Shown: positions 8,682-18,011, numbered from the stretch's first letter. The stretch is 64,000 nucleotides of DNA from CBDFGN01 sp965247065 (GCA_965247065.1 CBDFGN010000006.1:992001-1056000), one strand, 5' to 3'. Notes: a model not told the origin generated them from the sequence alone. Translations and numbers: made by a program.

Positions 8682-9845
8682 CTATCCAATAGTTTTTACC
8701 AGGTATTCCATGGCTACCTTCACTGCTCCCTTTCCGTGTTTTATTCCCGCTATTTCCAAACCCATTTCAACACCGGAGAGAGAGCCACAGAGCATTAGAT
8801 CATTAAAGTCGCCCAGGTGTCCAATCCTGAAAACCTGACCTTTCAGCTTTCCTAACCCTGTTCCAAGGGACATATTCAATTTTTTTAGTACTGCCTCCCT
8901 CAACTTGTCTGCCTGTCCATTCGGCACAATTAACGCAGTCGTAGAACTAGAATACTCATTTTCGACTGCGCATTGGTTTTCCAATCCCCAAACTTCTGCG
9001 GCCTTTCGAGTTGCAACCGCGTGACGTCTGTGCCTTTTGGTGATTAGGTCAAGTCCTTCTTCAGTTATCATTTTGATTGCCTCTGATAACCCAAAAAGCA
9101 AATTGCTAGCCGGGGTATACGGGTAGAATCCCTGCTCATTCATTTCGATTATTTTTTCCCACTGCCAATATGAGTTCAAGGAGGTATTTGCCTTAGCAAC
9201 ATTAAGCGCTTTTTCATTTATGGAATTGAAACCTAACCCCGGTGGGAGCATAAGGCCCTTTTGAGAACCGCAGATGGCTACATCTACTCCCCATTTGTCC
9301 TGCTCGAATTCGGTTGTAACAAGAGAGGAAACCACGTCGGCCAGGAATAGAGCCGGATGCCCTGCTTCATCGATCGCCTTTCTAATGGCAGGCAGATCTG
9401 AAGTTACTCCGGTCGAAGTTTCATTGTGAACGATCATCAACCCTTTAGTGGAATGGTCATTATCCAGGGAAAGATATTCCAATACTTTCTCGGCATTCAC
9501 CCCTCTCCTCCAATCACCAGCCATCCAGAGAACATCCAAGCCCATCTTTTCGGCCATATTTTTCCAAAGCACAGCAAAATATCCGGTCTCAAATGCCAGC
9601 ACCTTATCCCCGGGTTTAAATAGGTTCATGAGCGCCGCTTCCCACGCTCCTGTCCCTGATGATGGATAAATAATTACATCTCCATCCGTTTGGAACACTT
9701 TCTTGATGTTTCTGAGAATGTCGAGTGTTAGCTCTCCGAATTCCGGCCCCCGATGATCAATCGTTGGCTCGGCGATGGCTTTCAGCACTCTTTGGGGCGT
9801 GTTGGTAGGCCCTGGAATTTGTAAAAAGTGCCAGCCTCGCTTCAT
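8682..9845 (-). CDS. Class V PLP aminotransferase, serine/alanine-glyoxylate type
   Basis: A 387-aa cytosolic enzyme of fold type I. It opens M-K-R-G-W-H-F-L-Q-I-P-G-P-T-N-T-P and continues with D-H-R-G-P-E-F (about residue 30), S-S-G-T-G-A-W-E-A-A (cofactor phosphate region, about 62), V-H-N-E-T-S-T-G-V and G-S-Q-K-G-L-M-L-P-P-G, where Lys196 is the expected Schiff-base lysine. These are hallmarks of serine-glyoxylate or alanine-glyoxylate aminotransferases, which turn glyoxylate into glycine. It is first in an operon with the GntP-like permease, and its first 12 codons lie inside a 119-bp segment that is repeated at 12142-12260. The amino donor (serine, alanine or aspartate) cannot be told from sequence. 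Confidence 0.9.
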   Translation of the reverse strand: MKRGWHFLQIPGPTNTPQRVLKAIAEPTIDHRGPEFGELTLDILRNIKKVFQTDGDVIIYPSSGTGAWEAALMNLFKPGDKVLAFETGYFAVLWKNMAEKMGLDVLWMAGDWRRGVNAEKVLEYLSLDNDHSTKGLMIVHNETSTGVTSDLPAIRKAIDEAGHPALFLADVVSSLVTTEFEQDKWGVDVAICGSQKGLMLPPGLGFNSINEKALNVAKANTSLNSYWQWEKIIEMNEQGFYPYTPASNLLFGLSEAIKMITEEGLDLITKRHRRHAVATRKAAEVWGLENQCAVENEYSSSTTALIVPNGQADKLREAVLKKLNMSLGTGLGKLKGQVFRIGHLGDFNDLMLCGSLSGVEMGLEIAGIKHGKGAVKVAMEYLVKTIG

Positions 9846-9927
9846 TTCTTATGGGTCACAACTCTACTAGCTTGGAAACTAATGAAAACTTCTGAAAAAA
9901 AGTAAATTCGGCTCTATGAAAGACCTT
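9809..9927. repeat. Left copy of a duplicated 119-bp divergent promoter region
   Basis: Runs from codon 12 of the aminotransferase (minus strand) across the intergenic region to a four-codon start M-K-D-L on the plus strand (ATG 9916), which then diverges and stops at 9967. Bases 12142-12260 have the same length and layout. The two are nearly identical over the last 58 bases (ggaaactaatg to atgaaagacctt) and more diverged in the middle. The plus-strand end matches the start of the oxidase at 12249, so this copy holds an orphan promoter and start. Confidence 0.85.
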
Positions 9928-9957
9928 TCCATGGAGTTTTCCCCGCTAAGGGTTTCG

Positions 9958-10566
9958 AGGTGGTGAGCACTAAAATCACAAACGACAAAGCTCCAATTCG
10001 AGAATTCCGGACCAAACATCTACAAAGCACTAATTGCCAATGTCCAACCTCTCAAGTCGCTCCCTGGTGCGCGGATGTGTAGAGAAATGTCCCCGCTGGC
10101 GGGGGACACGAACTCGCAGGCGTCCCCCTTCCAAGTAGAAACCGGCAATCATTCCAAGATCTTCTGATCCGGAACAGAACACTGCCGCTCACCAAGCATA
10201 TGTCCCCCGCTGGCGGGGGTGCAGGGGGTGGTGAGCACTAAAATCACAAACGACAAAGCTCCAATCCGAGAATTCCGGACCAAACATCTGCAAAGCACCA
10301 ATTGCCAATGTCCAACCTCTCAAGTCGCTCCCCGGTGCGCGGATGTGCAGAGAAATGTCCCCCGCTGGCGGGGGTGTAGGGGGTGGTTAAGCACTAAATT
10401 CCAAACTCCAAAGCTCCAATCCGAGAATTCCGGACCAAACATCTACAAAGCACCAATTGCCAATGTCCAACCTCTCAAGTCGCTCCCTGGTGCGCGGATG
10501 TGTAGAGAAATGTCCCCCGCTGGCGGGGGTGTAGGGGGTGGTTAAGCACTAAATTCCAAACTCCAT
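9958..10566. repeat. Tandem array of about 156-bp units with GC-rich hairpins
   Basis: The phrase gcacta begins at 9967, 10235, 10391 and 10546. Units two and three are 156 and 155 bp; the fourth is cut after about 20 bp. The first unit is longer (268 bp) because of an extra roughly 112 bp at about 10105-10215. Each unit holds gaattccggaccaaacatct, ccaatgtccaacctctcaag and, at the end, the hairpin cccccgctggcggggg followed by agggggtgg. There is no spacer variety as in a CRISPR array. Open frames through it reflect the repeat, not a gene. Confidence 0.9.
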
Positions 10567-10584
10567 CCTAGTATATAAGATATA

Positions 10585-12066
10585 TCATTCACGAAAAACA
10601 CTGGTGTAATCAGTGCCCATATACCCTCCCCATGGATTAGCGTTAAATTTGATATCGAGCTCCAACCGTTTGATGACCAGGTGTTTGTAGCTAAAGAGCT
10701 TAACATGGTCGGTCATATAGGTGTAGATAATATCCACTTTCCCATCCTTATCCAGGTCGGTTACCAGGGGTGTGGATCCCAGGTTTTTTCCGTCTACCGC
10801 AGAATCAACGGTTGTTGTAATCCCCGTTTTAGCGTCATAAACTATAAGCTGGGTTTGAAAGCTATCGGCAAACGACGGGGCAAACAGAAGTATATTAACC
10901 TGACTGACAATATCCAGGTTACCATCGTCATTAAAATCCAGTAAAACGGGTGAGGAAGACTGAAGTTTACCCAATGTATCTTTAAAGAGTTCAGAGCCAT
11001 TTGCCCCGGATAGTATCGTATGAATTGTAGTGTCAATGTATGGCCAAACTCCAAGATTAAAAGTGCTAAAGAAATCCGGGATTTCATCATTGTCAAAGAA
11101 TACAGGAACCGGCATAGCCTGCACCTCCGCCCTGGGATGAACAGTGGCACACCAAATCCTTGCCAAACTGCTGCCATCATAAGCCCTCATTTTACCATTC
11201 ATAGAAGTCACCACAATGTCCCCGACTCCATCATTGGTGATATCAATAATTACCGGTGGGGCGATAAATCCCTTGTCTCCACCCGAGTCAATTCGTACAA
11301 CCTTTTCCATTCCCGAATGCATAAATTCATCCAGAGCTACCAGATATAGATTTCCACTAATGGTTTCTCCTCCCGTACCGAAAATGATTGATAGTCCTTT
11401 TCCATTTTTGAAGTCATAGATAACCGGAGACGTATAGATCTCCTTCCCATCCGGAGCGTAGGCTTGGTTAATAACTTTTCCGGTTAGCGCGTCTAATACA
11501 AGGAGTTGTCCGGAAGGGCGATTATGATCATCACTATGGGCGTAAACAAATCCCCCGAATGTGGTCAAAAGGTCCTCTTCTCCGTCTCCGTTTTGGTCGG
11601 GAATAAATTGGGGGCTGTAAAAATTTAGAAGGAGCGTATCCGTTATATAATCCGGCGAAACATAATCCTCATCAAGGTAACTCCACAGAATTTTGCCGGA
11701 ACGTCCATCGATGCAGTAGAATTGCGCACTTCTACCACCGATAAAAACCTCAGGCACCTGGTCCTTATTTATGTCTTTGAAAATTGCCGAACCGACCATC
11801 TGGTTATGACCTGGAACCGACCACAGTATGTCCCCATTTTTTCCGTCCAAGGCAATTACGGCATTTTCCGTTGCGTCGAACTCCTCCCCACCGGCTCCCA
11901 AAACAATATCCAGCGTTCCATCTAAATTCAAATCTACTGCCCTGGGGGATGAATTAGTTCCGGTATAACTGAAAGCCCTGGTCCAATTGTTTGTATAATT
12001 ACTCAGGTAATACCATGCGTACACTACAGCAGCACACAGAAGGAGCAAAAGGAAGAGTCGTTTCAT
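10585..12066 (-). CDS. FG-GAP/PQQ-type beta-propeller protein, exported or membrane-anchored
   Basis: A 493-aa protein with an N-terminal signal anchor (M-K-R-L-F-L-L-L-L-L-C-A). The rest is made of propeller blades with calcium-loop motifs: D-L-N-L-D-G-T-L-D (about 46), D-I-N-K-D-Q-V-P-E (about 98), D-Q-N-G-D-G-E-E-D (about 160), D-I-T-N-D-G-V-G-D, D-F-N-D-D-G-N-L-D and D-L-D-K-D-G-K-V-D, together with PQQ-like strands such as A-L-D-G-K-N-G-D-I-L-W. Such proteins are surface or periplasmic and often bind ligands; no enzyme activity can be claimed. The gene lies with the tandem array inside the segment bounded by the two 119-bp repeats, so it was probably brought in or displaced with it. Confidence 0.85.
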   Translation of the reverse strand: MKRLFLLLLLCAAVVYAWYYLSNYTNNWTRAFSYTGTNSSPRAVDLNLDGTLDIVLGAGGEEFDATENAVIALDGKNGDILWSVPGHNQMVGSAIFKDINKDQVPEVFIGGRSAQFYCIDGRSGKILWSYLDEDYVSPDYITDTLLLNFYSPQFIPDQNGDGEEDLLTTFGGFVYAHSDDHNRPSGQLLVLDALTGKVINQAYAPDGKEIYTSPVIYDFKNGKGLSIIFGTGGETISGNLYLVALDEFMHSGMEKVVRIDSGGDKGFIAPPVIIDITNDGVGDIVVTSMNGKMRAYDGSSLARIWCATVHPRAEVQAMPVPVFFDNDEIPDFFSTFNLGVWPYIDTTIHTILSGANGSELFKDTLGKLQSSSPVLLDFNDDGNLDIVSQVNILLFAPSFADSFQTQLIVYDAKTGITTTVDSAVDGKNLGSTPLVTDLDKDGKVDIIYTYMTDHVKLFSYKHLVIKRLELDIKFNANPWGGYMGTDYTSVFRE

Positions 12067-12097
12067 TTGAGGGGAACTGGTGGTTACTTTTCTTTAA

Positions 12098-12178
12098 TTA
12101 AATCATCCTGCGGACCTTGGTCAGATTTAGGAGGCATTCCTGCCCTGGAATTTGTAAAAAATTATAGCCTTGACTCAT
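12098..12178 (-). pseudogene. N-terminal stub of a second glyoxylate aminotransferase
   Basis: Reading down from ATG 12178 gives M-S-Q-G-Y-N-F-L-Q-I-P-G and then unrelated residues to TAA at 12098. The intact enzyme at 9845 starts M-K-R-G-W-H-F-L-Q-I-P-G, so seven of the last eight residues agree (NFLQIPG/HFLQIPG region). Similarity ends exactly where the 119-bp repeat ends. This was once a different, diverged aminotransferase gene facing the oxidase. Confidence 0.75.
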
Positions 12179-12260
12179 TTTGAATTGACCACTACTTTTT
12201 TGTTTTGGAAACTAATGGAAACTACTGAAAAAAAATAAATTCGGCTTTATGAAAGACCTT
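12142..12260. repeat. Right copy of the 119-bp divergent promoter region
   Basis: Same length and layout as 9809-9927. Its plus-strand end is the true start of the oxidase (ATG 12249), and its minus-strand end encodes the aminotransferase stub. The conserved A-rich stretch (ctgaaaaaaaataaattcggctt) just before the ATG probably carries the ribosome binding region and may include the promoter. Confidence 0.85.
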
Positions 12261-15164
12261 ATGCTGAAGCTGCAAGGTGATTTTCTTACGGATGAAACCA
12301 GCAGACGAATATATGCAACAGATGCTTCGGCATACCGCCAAATACCCAAGGCCGTGGCTGTGCCTAAAACAAGAGAAGACATTGTCAAGCTGGTCAGGTT
12401 TGCCAAGGAACAAAAAACGGGTTTGATTCCGCGAACAGCGGGGACCTCTCTGGCCGGGCAGGTAGTTGGAGACGGGATCGTCGTAGACCTTTCAAAGTAT
12501 TTTAATCAGCTGCTGGAGGTGAATGTGGAAGAAGAATACGTGTGGGTTCAGCCTGGATTCGTAAGAGACGACCTTAATAAGCATCTGGCGCCCCATGGAT
12601 ACTTTTTTGCCCCAGAGACCTCCACAGCCAGCAGGGCAATGATTGGAGGTATGATTGGCAATAACTCATGTGGTTCAAACTCTATTTTATACGGTAGCAC
12701 CAGAGAACATCTGTTGGAAGTAAAAGCCATTCTGTCAGATGGCACAGAAGCCTGGTTTGGGGCGTTGGAAGATTCTGTATACCTGGAGAGATGCAACGGT
12801 CAGGATTCCGCTAACGAACTTCATGCTGATATTTATTATCAGATGAACAATATACTATCCGACCCGGAAAATCAGGCTGTGATCAAGGAAGGTTATCCAA
12901 ATCCTACAATCCCAAGACGTAACACTGGATATGCTCTGGATATGTTGCTACGAAATCGGCCATTTAATGATTCGGGTAGTCCCTTTAACTTTTGTGAGCT
13001 GTTGGCTGGGGCTGAGGGCACTTTGGCCATCATAACGGAGGCAAAGCTTAAGTTGACTAAAACCCCAACAGGGCAAAGCAGATTGGTTTGCATACATTTT
13101 AATTCCATCGATGAATCTCTTCGAGCCAACTTATTGGCCCTAAACTATTCACCGTCGGCCTGCGAGTTAATGGACCATTATATATTGGCAGCGACTGGGC
13201 GAAATAAGCTTTACAAACAAAATCGTTTTTTCCTACAGGGCGACCCAAAGGCGGTTTTAATGGTTGAGATACGACGGGATAATGAAGAGGATGCCCTGGG
13301 AGCCGTGGAGGCCCTTGTAAAGGACCTTAAGGAGAATAATCTGGGCTATTCATTCCCTATAATCCAGGGGGAGGATATGGCTAAGGTCTGGGTTCTTCGG
13401 AAAGCGGGTTTGGGACTTCTGGGGAATACTCCAGGAGACGCCAAATCCACTTCGGTTATTGAGGACACCGCGGTGGCCGTAGACGAGCTTCCTGAATATA
13501 TAGCCGAATTTAATCGGATACTAAAGGAAAATGGGTTGTATAGTGTGCACTACGCCCATGCCGGTACCGGTGAGCTCCATTTGAGGCCTATCCTTAACCT
13601 GAAAACAAAGCAGGGGCAAAGGCAATTTCGCAGGATTGCTGAAGACATTGCCGAGCTGGTCAAAAAGTATAACGGATCTTTATCCGGCGAGCATGGTGAC
13701 GGACGACTAAGAGCAGAGTTCATTCCGCGGATGCTCGGAGAGCATAATTACCAGCTATGCAAGAGGATAAAAAAGTCATGGGATCCTCATAATATTTTCA
13801 ACCCGGGTAAGATAGTGGATGCGGCGCCAATGGACACACATCTCAGATATGAAGCAGATCAGGAGACTCCCGAATTCGAGACTTTGTTAGACTTTTCGGA
13901 AAACCAGGGAATGGTAAGAGCCGCCGAACAATGCAATGGAGTGGGTGAATGCCGGAAAACACATTTATCTGGTGGCACCATGTGCCCAAGTTATATGGCT
14001 ACCAAAAACGAGAAGGATACCACTCGAGCCAGAGCCAATATTCTGAGAGAAATGATGACAAAAAGCGAGACGGATCCTTTTGACAGTCAGGAGATCAAGG
14101 AAGTGATGGATCTCTGCTTGTCTTGCAAAGGTTGCAAATCAGAATGTCCGTCAAACGTTGATGTGGCGAAGCTGAAAGCGGAATGGCAGCATCATTATCA
14201 TCTAAAGAATGGTATCCCGTTCCGAACCAAAATAATAGGCCGATTTGCCCAGGGAATGCAGATCGCAAGCAGGTTCGCCTGGGCATATAACCTGGTGGTT
14301 GGAAATAAGGCGACATCCGGGATAATTAAGGAAATTTTCGGTTTTGCGAAGAAAAGAAGCCTGCCGCCGATTAGCAAAAAGAAGCTTGAAAAGTGGTTCT
14401 ATGAAGATTTTGAGGCCAGCCCAAACGAGCGGAAAAGAACAGTGTATTTTTTCTGTGACGAGTTTACTAATTACAATGATGCTGAAATTGGGCAGAAGGC
14501 CATTTTACTGTTAGATAAGCTTGGCTACCAGGTGCAAATGGTCCCTCATGATCAAAGTGGTAGAACTTACTTGTCCAAGGGAATACTGAATCAAGCCCTT
14601 GAAATTGCCAGGTCCAATGTCAAAACGTTTAGTGGAGTTATAAAAGATGAAACGCCATTAGTTGGAATTGAGCCTTCAGCATTGCTTACATTCCGTGACG
14701 AATATATAGACTTATTGCGCGGGGCAGATAGGGAGACTGCTCAGGCCCTTGCCAAAAATGTGTTCACCATCGAAGAATTTTTAGCGCAGGAGGCCTCGTC
14801 GGGTGCTATTGGCGCTGAGCATTTTCACGAAGACCTGAAGCAGATAAAAATCCATGGGCATTGCCATCAAAAAGCTCTTTCTTCCATGACACCCTCAAAG
14901 AATATCTTGCAATTGCCCCGAAATTACGAGGTTCAAATCATCCCATCCGGATGTTGCGGCATGGCCGGTTCGTTTGGGTATGAAAAGGAGCATTTTGACG
15001 TTTCCATGGCGATCGGGGAGCTGGTACTCTTTCCAGCTGTTCGTAGCTCTTCTGATGATACCATCATTGCCGCCGCAGGCACCAGTTGCCGACACCAAAT
15101 CAAAGATGGAACTGATAAAATCGCCCGGCATCCGGTAGAAATTCTTTATGATGCGCTTAGGTAA
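12249..15164 (+). CDS. FAD and Fe-S 2-hydroxyacid oxidoreductase (GlcD-GlcF-like fusion)
   Basis: A 971-aa fusion. Residues about 35-180 are a PCMH-type FAD-binding domain (P-R-T-A-G-T-S-L-A-G-Q, then M-I-G-G-M-I-G-N-N-S-C-G). About 215-525 is the FAD-oxidase C-terminal domain (H-A-H/H-A-G-T-G-E-L-H-L-R-P and S-L-S-G-E-H-G-D-G-R). Then come two cysteine clusters, C562-x5-C568 with M-C-P-S-Y, and C623-x2-C626-x2-C629-x3-C633-P, binding 4Fe-4S centres, and a C-terminal CCG domain with S-G-C902-C903-G-M-A-G. Such proteins oxidise glycolate or D-lactate and pass electrons to the quinone pool at the inner membrane. Facing an aminotransferase that uses glyoxylate, glycolate oxidation is an attractive reading, but D-lactate or another 2-hydroxyacid is equally allowed by sequence. 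Confidence 0.92.
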   Translation: MKDLMLKLQGDFLTDETSRRIYATDASAYRQIPKAVAVPKTREDIVKLVRFAKEQKTGLIPRTAGTSLAGQVVGDGIVVDLSKYFNQLLEVNVEEEYVWVQPGFVRDDLNKHLAPHGYFFAPETSTASRAMIGGMIGNNSCGSNSILYGSTREHLLEVKAILSDGTEAWFGALEDSVYLERCNGQDSANELHADIYYQMNNILSDPENQAVIKEGYPNPTIPRRNTGYALDMLLRNRPFNDSGSPFNFCELLAGAEGTLAIITEAKLKLTKTPTGQSRLVCIHFNSIDESLRANLLALNYSPSACELMDHYILAATGRNKLYKQNRFFLQGDPKAVLMVEIRRDNEEDALGAVEALVKDLKENNLGYSFPIIQGEDMAKVWVLRKAGLGLLGNTPGDAKSTSVIEDTAVAVDELPEYIAEFNRILKENGLYSVHYAHAGTGELHLRPILNLKTKQGQRQFRRIAEDIAELVKKYNGSLSGEHGDGRLRAEFIPRMLGEHNYQLCKRIKKSWDPHNIFNPGKIVDAAPMDTHLRYEADQETPEFETLLDFSENQGMVRAAEQCNGVGECRKTHLSGGTMCPSYMATKNEKDTTRARANILREMMTKSETDPFDSQEIKEVMDLCLSCKGCKSECPSNVDVAKLKAEWQHHYHLKNGIPFRTKIIGRFAQGMQIASRFAWAYNLVVGNKATSGIIKEIFGFAKKRSLPPISKKKLEKWFYEDFEASPNERKRTVYFFCDEFTNYNDAEIGQKAILLLDKLGYQVQMVPHDQSGRTYLSKGILNQALEIARSNVKTFSGVIKDETPLVGIEPSALLTFRDEYIDLLRGADRETAQALAKNVFTIEEFLAQEASSGAIGAEHFHEDLKQIKIHGHCHQKALSSMTPSKNILQLPRNYEVQIIPSGCCGMAGSFGYEKEHFDVSMAIGELVLFPAVRSSSDDTIIAAAGTSCRHQIKDGTDKIARHPVEILYDALR

Positions 15165-15678
15165 CTACTTGGTTTTAAGGTTGGGGATTTCCTTCCCACC
15201 CCCAGGGTCTCCCGAAGGGACTCTGACGCTCCTTCTTCCGGAATTCCCTATCCGGAACAGAAAGGTAGTGCCCGTTTCCGGAAAAATTCCCCCGCCAATG
15301 CTGGACACTTAATCCAAACTGTTGCATCTTCAAGTAGATTTGACAATTTGACTGAGGACTTTGTCATTTGCCCCGGAAGTACATGAAATATAGCCTCAGG
15401 ACGGATTGGATTAGTACCTCCCTGGAGGAGTTTCTGGACACGGGGAAATTGAGAGTCTCAAGCACAAATCCCAAGTGGACTTCCCATCCAATCCAACATT
15501 CCAATCCTTATACATTCCGGATCATCCTCCAATCCATTTCGGGTTGAAAAACCGGTCATTATGGGTGGAAAAAATTGCCATCCTGCAACTTGGGTCATGG
15601 ATTACTTTGTTAATTCGTATTAAGCCATACTTTAGAGCCCAATTTCCTTGAACCGATCACCCAAACCCTCATCCCGAC
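15165..15678. other. Gene-free 514-bp spacer
   Basis: I see no gene. Bases 15235-15265 contain ccctatccggaacagaa, a phrase also present near 10165 and in variant form near 38140, so another dispersed repeat passes through. Bases 15465-15540 are A/C-rich (atccaatccaacattccaatcc). The promoter of the next gene is probably in 15590-15660, without a box I would name. Confidence 0.4.
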
Positions 15679-17266
15679 ATGAAAAACAGCTATTCCTGCT
15701 ATTTTCTAATCTTGTTCTCTATCTGTTTTGCCTGCAGAGAGAACAAAGCTCCAACTGAACAGATGGATGCACAAGATCAACCTGTTGGAAGTTATGCTGA
15801 GCAGCACAGGCCTCAATTCCATTTTTCGCCCCCGACAATGTGGACGAACGATCCTAATGGGATGGTTTTTTATGAAGGAGAGTACCATTTGTTTTATCAA
15901 CATTACCCAGACAGCGCCGTTTGGGGCCCCATGCACTGGGCCCATGCTATTAGCACGGATTTAGTTCATTGGAAAAATCTACCCATAGCGCTTTACCCTG
16001 ATGAATTAGGGCAGATATTCTCGGGGAGCGCCGTAGTAGACTGGAAGAACACTTCTGGCCTTGGATCTGAAGGCAATCCTCCCTTAGTTGCGATATACAC
16101 TTACCACGACGCCAAAGGGGCCAAAGCTGGAAGAATCGATTATCAAACTCAAGCGATTCGCGTACAGTCTTGACAAGGGAAGAAACTGGACCAAATATGA
16201 AGGAAACCCGGTACTGAACAATCCTGGTACCAAGGATTTCCGTGACCCTAAAGTGATCTGGCATGAGCAGACGGGCCGTTGGGTGGTTATACTGGCGGTT
16301 GGTGATCATATAAGCCTGTATACATCGCCCAACTTGATTGACTGGACTTTCGCAAGCGATTTTGGGGTCGATCAGGGTACTCATGACGGAGTTTGGGAAT
16401 GCCCGGATCTTTTCGAATTGCCAGTCGACAATAGCGGGGAATCCAAATGGGTCCTGATCCTGAACTTAAATCGTGGAAATCCTAATGGTGGCTCGGGCAC
16501 GCAGTATTTTGTCGGTCAATTTGACGGAAACACTTTTACGAACGATAACTCACCGGAAACGGTCTTGTGGTTAGAATATGGTCGTGATAATTACGCAGGG
16601 GTCACCTGGTCGGACATTCCAAGCTCAGACGGTCGGAGATTATTCATAGGCTGGATGAGTAACTGGGAGTACGCGAACCTGGTGCCCACCGTACCTTGGA
16701 GAAATGCTATGACAGTACCGCGGACATTGAATCTAACTCAAACTGCTAACGGGGTACGTTTGGCTAATTTGCCGGTCAAAGAACTGCAAGGTTTACGACA
16801 GCAGGACCAAAAACTCGAGCAGCAAAGTATTACGGAAGCGATTGATCTCACCCAAAAGGTACCTTTTTCCACCACGACTTCTGAATTAATACTTGAGTTT
16901 GACAGCTGGAGCGAGAATGCCGATTTTGGGATTAGGCTATTTAACCCGATGGGGGAGGAGGTGCTAGTTGGTTTTGATGCGGGTTTGAAGAGTTTTTATG
17001 TGGATAGGAGTCGCTCAGGAAAATCAGAATTCTCTGACAAGTTTCTTGGCAGGCACACCGCCCCTCGAGAGTCGGAAGATGGTGGCATTACGATGCATAT
17101 CCTGGTTGACGTATCATCTGTGGAATTATTTGCGGATAACGGACAGATCGTGATGACCGATGTCTTCTTCCCCAATCAGGACTTCGACCGTGTGGAGTTA
17201 TACGCCAGGAATGGTCAGGTGAATCTTAAATCCGGATCGGTGTTTGACATAGGATCTATCTGGTAA
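15679..17266 (+). pseudogene. GH32 levanase/inulinase-type lipoprotein, broken by one frameshift
   Basis: Two frames join into one GH32 protein of about 529 aa. The first (15679-16173) has a lipoprotein signal ending F-A-C, then T-N-D58-P-N-G (nucleophile), M-H-W-A-H and D-L-V-H-W. The second continues to 17266 with F-R-D-P-K-V-I-W, W-E-C-P-D-L (acid/base Glu), the propeller end and the C-terminal sandwich with S-V-E-L-F-A. The break is an extra C at 16159: removing it turns Q-A-I-R-V-Q-S-stop into Q-A-I-A-Y-S-L-D-K-G-R-N-W, the normal GH32 sequence. All three catalytic motifs are intact, in contrast to the gene at 646. Function if restored: exo- or endo-cleavage of beta-fructans at the cell surface. 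It may be intact in the organism. Confidence 0.9.
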
Positions 17267-17313
17267 ATATTGGAATTTGGATACGTTGTCAAGAGGGCCA
17301 GCAGCGGCAATAG

Positions 17314-17511
17314 TTAGATCTCTTGTAGATCGTAATCTTTTCCTTTGCCGTACTTCACCAGGTCACTTAGCAGATAGGCCTCCAGTGTAAGGGTGTCTTT
17401 TACTTTTGTATCTTGGTCCGTAATTTCCAGCACCTCAAACCGGAATTCCTCACCATAATTCTTGACAAGGTACCTTTTCCCGGTTCGCAGGGTGTCTATG
17501 GAAATTGCCAC
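17314..17511 (-). CDS. Small conserved hypothetical protein
   Basis: A 65-aa acidic protein starting M-A-I-S-I-D-T-L-R-T-G-K-R-Y-L-V and ending K-Y-G-K-G-K-D-Y-D-L-Q-E-I. It resembles short conserved proteins of Cytophagales with the pattern L-x-x-G-x-R-Y-x-x-x-N-x-G-x-x-F-x-F, of unknown role, probably a small SH3-like beta-barrel (inference). It follows the TlpA-like gene on the same strand by 8 bp, so they are co-transcribed. Confidence 0.65.
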   Translation of the reverse strand: MAISIDTLRTGKRYLVKNYGEEFRFEVLEITDQDTKVKDTLTLEAYLLSDLVKYGKGKDYDLQEI

Positions 17512-17519
17512 GAAAGGAA

Positions 17520-18011
17520 CTAAAAGTCCTCGATAGCGTCTTCCACCTGGCTTAGTTTAGACTCGGTGAATTTGCCACTGGTAGCGTAGACAATTTGCCC
17601 TTCATCATCCAGCACGAAAAAGTAGGGAATGTCCTTCCTTTCGAAATCTAGCTTTTCCTTATATGGCTTGAGCTTGCCTTTGTAGAAAAGAATATGGGGC
17701 AACAAGCGTTCGTCGATGTTATCTACCGCCTTTCGTTTAGCGGTTCCCTCTGCCGCTGCTTTTACCCCGGTAAACATTGGAATAAAATACACGTGCACGT
17801 CATAACCAAAGCCCCCAAACAAGCCTCCTTCTCCTTCTTTTTTGGGAATGAATTTATTGTATACCGGGCTGTACCATCCTTGCAGATCTCCTTCCGACTT
17901 TTTGGAGTAAGCCAGTCCTAACAAAGAGTATTTGCCATTGGTGTCCGTAGGTATATTAATCACCACGTCCTCAACTGTTTCGGCAGCCATGTCTGGAAAC
18001 ATTTGTCCCAC
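17520..18011 (-). CDS. Exported thioredoxin-fold (TlpA/redoxin-like) protein; 5' end shifted
   Basis: The open frame begins at GTG 18011 (163 aa), but the same frame continues upstream without a start and spells K-I-V-F-S-L-V-I-I-G-W-L-G-I-A-S-H-A-Q-V-G-Q, a clear signal peptide. ATG at 18073 followed by six A (18065-18070 on the plus strand as six T) would enter this frame if one more A were present, so the true start is probably 18073 with a homopolymer indel. The mature part has K-Y-S-L-L-G-L-A-Y-S-K-K near residue 25 and I-P-Y-F-F-V-L-D-D-E-G-Q-I-V-Y at the end, as in redoxin/TlpA folds, but no CxxC is visible. It may therefore be a redox-inactive periplasmic relative. Confidence 0.7.
   Translation of the reverse strand: MGQMFPDMAAETVEDVVINIPTDTNGKYSLLGLAYSKKSEGDLQGWYSPVYNKFIPKKEGEGGLFGGFGYDVHVYFIPMFTGVKAAAEGTAKRKAVDNIDERLLPHILFYKGKLKPYKEKLDFERKDIPYFFVLDDEGQIVYATSGKFTESKLSQVEDAIEDF

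Noticed and set aside
10219..10545. 108-codon open frame on the plus strand
   Set aside because: It runs through two tandem repeat units and repeats itself at protein level; it has no family features.
9958..10566. Possible CRISPR array
   Set aside because: Units are about 156 bp with no short constant repeat and variable spacers, and no cas genes are near.
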